Source: Planctomycetota bacterium
GTDB taxonomy: Bacteria; Planctomycetota; Planctomycetia; Pirellulales; Pirellulaceae
DNA: 36,241 bases
Assembly (NCBI GenBank): GCA_027619595.1
Contig: JAQCHP010000042.1
Span: forward strand, 1 to 36,241
Reading direction: 5' to 3'
Part shown: one piece after another, positions 34,301 to 36,241 of the stretch
How the letters are laid out: every line of letters begins with the position of its first letter
Numbering within the stretch: position 1 is the first letter of the stretch
The notes under the pieces: model-generated
Databases searched by the model: none
The model's input: only the letters and a program-made list of their open reading frames with translations
Told to the model about the DNA's origin: nothing
Position numbers and translations under genes: made by a program

Positions 34301-34536
34301 TGAACGGCGATGCCATTGTGGACGGATTAGACGCTAGTGTTCTCTATGACAATTGGGGCGGACCTGGAAGCGGTGACGTCGATAATAACGGAACAATTGA
34401 CGGCGCCGACCTAGCCATTCTTTTTAGTAACTGGACCGGAGACAGTGCCGTCGCCGCTCGAATCGATTCGAGCGCTGATGACTTAGTCTCGAGCAATCTA
34501 ACAGCCGTAAGACCCGACGGACCGGGAATTGAATAA
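31372..34536 (+). CDS. large surface protein: 14 FG-GAP-like repeats, PKD-like domain, C-terminal dockerin
   Basis: A 1054-residue protein. The N-terminus is basic with VEWLEDRRLLAV (about 25-36), the planctomycete LEPR-XLL-type motif of large exported proteins, in place of a classical signal peptide. Fourteen ~53-residue repeats (about 37-785) follow a pattern like NPxPxxFDYFGxxVAxxGxx, then VVGAYxDD...AGxxYxFD, the FG-GAP beta-propeller repeat, enough for two seven-bladed propellers. A PKD/Ig-like module (about 785-880) and a further beta domain (about 880-970) come next. The C-terminal dockerin-type unit (about 974-1022) has two Ca-binding loops, DLNGDAIVDGLDASVLYDNW and DVDNNGTIDGADLAILFSNW. 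It is probably extracellular and adhesive or structural. GAGGTGA precedes the ATG by four bases. Confidence 0.9.
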   Translation: MQIWIRIGKSSRRRGLAGHRIPGRHVEWLEDRRLLAVGEFLGTIANPATSLQPGVESGSVVSAAGNWIAVSAPLADAAGRPGVGQVHLYDAASGLFQRTITNPVAESGGGFGISMSLSGNLLAVGAPDSSIGASSSGVVHLFDVTSGTLMRTIVNPTPASFDSFGQAVSLLGSRLVVGAYLDDTTALDAGQAYMFDVASGSVLQTFSPPSPSLLGYFGFSVAMSESTVAVGASRIDSGATDSGSVYLFDATTGSLVRTITNPTPANFDYFGHAIAISGNTLVVGAYRDGTGATSAGSAYVYDVRFEPLQFTINNPAPAFADFFAGSVAVDGDHIVFGARRADRSSFIDTGIAYQFSASTGLLVRTHQNPFPNALDYFGVAVAVSGDSVVIGAYRDDTAALDAGTSYIYHTATGQMAHVLFSPTLASYEYFGNAVAVDGDTVIVGAPSDDAMAIDAGAIDIFNARTGARLQTLVSPDAEAYANFGHSVALSGNLLVIGAYRQDSGNVTDVGAAYVFDIVTGMLVTRLVNPHPDAFDYFGFSVAIADGRVAVGAYLDDTAADDAGIVYLFDASTGLLLGELVDATPLSFAQFGYSVAMTNELLTVGIRSDSTLAEKAGSVHVYDVITNELVREIANPSPTGFDYFGHAVDVAEGRIAVGAPGKEFGAEDSGAAFLFQSNTGQLIQTFVNTDPEAGELLGASLSLSNRYLAVGAYGRKQAGLPNAGGGYLYDVASGMTTATLVADTVAVGDHYGWSVAVGVDFAVVGAPGTDGSTVDRGAVHLYDVHVNLPPVAQPGSPYVGFEGIPFSLDASTSFDLEDPLASLSFAWDLDYDGNTFQIDAVGVEPLVSISQAFSARAIAVCVTDSSGAKSIGVTTLTVLDRAPILTVNNSSITVLEGSAATNSGTVSHPLGEAITLTASVGTVIKNGDGTWNWSYTPPTAVPVLHVVTITSTDSSEISRNVGFELTVQTQTPVLPGDLNGDAIVDGLDASVLYDNWGGPGSGDVDNNGTIDGADLAILFSNWTGDSAVAARIDSSADDLVSSNLTAVRPDGPGIE

Positions 34537-34558
34537 TCTGGGGTCAATTCCCGTCCGT
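34517..34558. terminator. 15-bp hairpin between convergent genes, likely bidirectional terminator
   Basis: ACGGA-C-CGGGAATTGA (34517-34532) pairs with TCAATTCCCGTCCGT (34544-34558) with one bulged C. The loop of 11 nt includes the stop codon of the FG-GAP gene. It fills the 34-bp gap between the two converging stops. There is no strong T-tract, so it may work with another factor or mainly protect 3' ends. Confidence 0.6.
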
Positions 34559-34570
34559 GTCTTCTGGCCG

Positions 34571-35671
34571 CTATTGCGAGTCACTTGGGACTTCGCCCCC
34601 TTCTCGAGTTCCCATGGCATAAAACGTTCCGAGCGCGGTGTTTTCGGGGAGGAATCGCACACTACCGTCAGCAAAGACGGCATGTGCTCCACCAGGATGA
34701 AAACTAAACATTTCATTATTTGGTCCGCAATCATGGGCCGTCCATGGGCACGTCTCGGGACCTCCAAACGGCTGGCTGTTGTTATTAATTGTTTTGGACG
34801 CACCCGATGAACTGTCAGGCTCAGCCCAACGCCAGTGACGGCGACCTTTTCCGTCCAGAGGGTCCAAATAATTGTTGGGCGTGCCGCCCGAACCGTCCAT
34901 CGATTCGTTGCGCCCGACGTCTTCATAGCAGAGTATGCACTTGCTCGTTCCGTCGGTAATGCTCGCAATTTTGGCACCACCTTCGTAGGGGCTAAAGCCG
35001 AGCGCAGCCAATTCGGCCGAGGGCTTCAATTGGTAGGTCTTCTTAGGACTAACCGTCCCGTCCCCGGCGGAATAATTCTTGTAGTAACTTGCGAGATATT
35101 CATCGGCAGTCAAGGCTGTCGGATAGCGGCCTGCGGGAATACCGACTGTGGCAGAATTGGCATCGCTGACCTCAATGTAGGGGAGTGGCGCGTAGTCCGA
35201 CGAACCATATCCTTCGCTGTCACGTGGTTGCGGACGCAGCGAGTTGGTGGGGCAGAGATAGCTGCTAACCACAGCGCCAGGTCCCGATCCTGCTGCTGCC
35301 AGTTGAGCGTTACTTCCTTCATTGTACCGCAGTTTCAAATCGATCGCACTAAACGTCGATGTCTCCTCGAAGTAGGGCAAGATCAGTGTTAACGCACTGT
35401 GGAAACATTGGGTCTTGTAGATCGTTCCGCCGCTAGCGGCAAAGTGCTCCCCGGCCCGCGGGAATTTTTGCAGCGAGCTTTCGGCATTCATAAAGCCGAG
35501 CCCCATCTGTTTCAGATTATTTTGGCACTGCGAACGGCGCGCAGCCTCGCGGGCTGCTTGCACTGCCGGTAGAAGCAATGCCACTAAGATCCCGATGATC
35601 GCGATGACCACCAATAATTCGACGAGAGTAAATCCTTTACGACGTTTTTGCGTGAGTCTCACGTTCTTCAC
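34571..35671 (-). CDS. DUF1559 domain protein with type IV pilin-like N-terminus
   Basis: A 366-residue DUF1559 protein, one of a family hugely expanded in planctomycetes. The prepilin-type N-terminal cleavage/methylation signal is RRKGFTLVELLVVIAIIGIL followed by VALLLPAVQAAREAARRSQC. The DUF1559 body follows, and the C-terminal signature FHPGGAHAVFADGSVRFLPE lies near the end. Cleavage after Gly would leave Phe at +1 and the usual Glu at +5, so it is exported like a pseudopilin. Its function is unknown; a pseudopilus or surface role is inferred. The frame is open to a TTG at 35842, but the first 57 residues look unnatural. The GTG at 35671 follows AAAGGA and puts the signal at the expected place; a GTG at 35662 is possible. 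Confidence 0.88.
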   Translation of the reverse strand: MKNVRLTQKRRKGFTLVELLVVIAIIGILVALLLPAVQAAREAARRSQCQNNLKQMGLGFMNAESSLQKFPRAGEHFAASGGTIYKTQCFHSALTLILPYFEETSTFSAIDLKLRYNEGSNAQLAAAGSGPGAVVSSYLCPTNSLRPQPRDSEGYGSSDYAPLPYIEVSDANSATVGIPAGRYPTALTADEYLASYYKNYSAGDGTVSPKKTYQLKPSAELAALGFSPYEGGAKIASITDGTSKCILCYEDVGRNESMDGSGGTPNNYLDPLDGKGRRHWRWAEPDSSSGASKTINNNSQPFGGPETCPWTAHDCGPNNEMFSFHPGGAHAVFADGSVRFLPENTALGTFYAMGTREGGEVPSDSQ

Positions 35672-36241
35672 TTTTCCTTTAAACAGAAATCCATGTAGTA
35701 GCTTGGCCCAGCCAATGCTGAGCCTGAATTGGACAAACTGTAAGAAGAGTTCATGAGCTTTATGTGAAGGCCGTATGAAGAATTGGTGAATCGATAGCCA
35801 TCGAATCGATTTTACGGGACGAACGGCGACAAATTCGCTCAAGATGTTGCCTCGCGTATTCTACGCCACCGCCCAAGCTTCTCTCGATGGAACGCTGTTC
35901 CAACCAGAATGCGCGTTGTTCCCTTGTACCCGATTCGCGCGCTCGTCTCCGGAGCTTGCCGGCAGGACATCGATTCGGATGGGATATTGGATTCCGGCAA
36001 GCTCCTACGCGTCGCGGTTAAACGCAATACCGTTCAACGAATCATAATCACAGTCTGGCGAAAGGTTTGCGTTAAGGTTTTTTGTTTTCGGTGTTCGGGG
36101 CGGTATTTATTCCAGTGTGGCATTTTTCGTTTGATTACACGCGGATTGATTCGGTTGCGGCGCGGTGGGATTCGCTCGCAGCTGATTTGCCATAACACTG
36201 TTGCGTACCACTGCGAAAACTTTTCTTCGTTGCTCGGGTCG
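35672..36241. other. 570-bp region upstream of the DUF1559 gene, no gene recognised
   Basis: Short frames on both strands (35844-36047 plus, 35839-36027 minus) show no family motif, and I consider them shadows. The part next to 35671 should hold the DUF1559 promoter, but no clear boxes were assigned. The last ~190 bases contain T-rich runs and nothing identifiable; a gene may begin beyond the window. Confidence 0.4.

Noticed and set aside
35672-35842. 57-residue N-terminal extension of the DUF1559 protein from a TTG
   Set aside because: The pilin-like signal must be near the N-terminus, and the GTG at 35671 has AAAGGA just upstream.
1-36241. Search by eye for tRNA, rRNA, riboswitches and phage or integrase genes
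   Set aside because: No cloverleaf, rRNA-like block, known riboswitch core, transposase or integrase was recognised; computed scans (tRNAscan, Infernal) would be needed to be certain.

Overview
The window looks like chromosomal DNA of a planctomycete, probably of the Pirellulales. The markers are a DUF1549/DUF1553 protein followed by a DUF1501 protein, a DUF1559 pseudopilin-like protein, a PEP-CTERM protein, a large FG-GAP protein with a planctomycete LEPR-XLL-type N-terminus and a C-terminal dockerin, and long VWA/MoxR gene trains. Family names come from recognising motifs in the translations; no database search was run.

Layout. 1-363 is the 3' end of an HrpB-type helicase gene. 551-2053 is an aldehyde dehydrogenase. 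2054-2678 has no gene but holds a MITE-like element with ~38-bp inverted ends, a perfect 20-bp hairpin and short repeats. 2679-15164 is one co-directional block: MoxR ATPase, DUF58, two membrane VWA proteins, a large DUF4175-like membrane protein, a separate C-terminal piece of it, two related small secreted proteins and a terpenoid-toroid-like secreted protein. 15330-16313 (minus) is a DRE-TIM aldolase. 16661-24687 runs DUF1549/DUF1553, DUF1501, a lactonase-type beta-propeller, a double alpha/beta-hydrolase and an RluA pseudouridine synthase. 24753-28393 (minus) holds two tandem paralogous GT-C-like membrane proteins. 28613-29289 is a decayed two-gene locus ending in a nucleotidyltransferase-like pseudogene. 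29339-29851 (minus) is a hemolysin III/PAQR gene without an ordinary start. 30243-30986 (minus) is PEP-CTERM, 31372-34536 is the FG-GAP/dockerin protein and 34571-35671 (minus) is DUF1559.

How genes may work together (inference). In characterised bacteria MoxR, DUF58 and Bat-type VWA proteins form chaperone-like, metal-dependent assembly systems at the membrane. Here that core is joined to a DUF4175-like protein with a large domain outside the membrane and three secreted proteins of unknown role, so it may serve envelope assembly or stress. The DUF1549/DUF1501 block encodes exported proteins plus hydrolytic enzymes.

Most notable observation. The DUF4175-like frame is closed by one in-frame TGA (11629-11631), and the same frame continues for 204 codons with no ATG near its start. 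A GGGGCA/TGCCCC hairpin follows, with its loop 22 nt after the TGA. This could be a nonsense mutation, a gene split, readthrough or selenocysteine; the sequence alone does not decide. Other decay signs are a G8 tract where two overlapping genes fall out of frame, and a hemolysin III frame whose family motif lies upstream of its first ATG.
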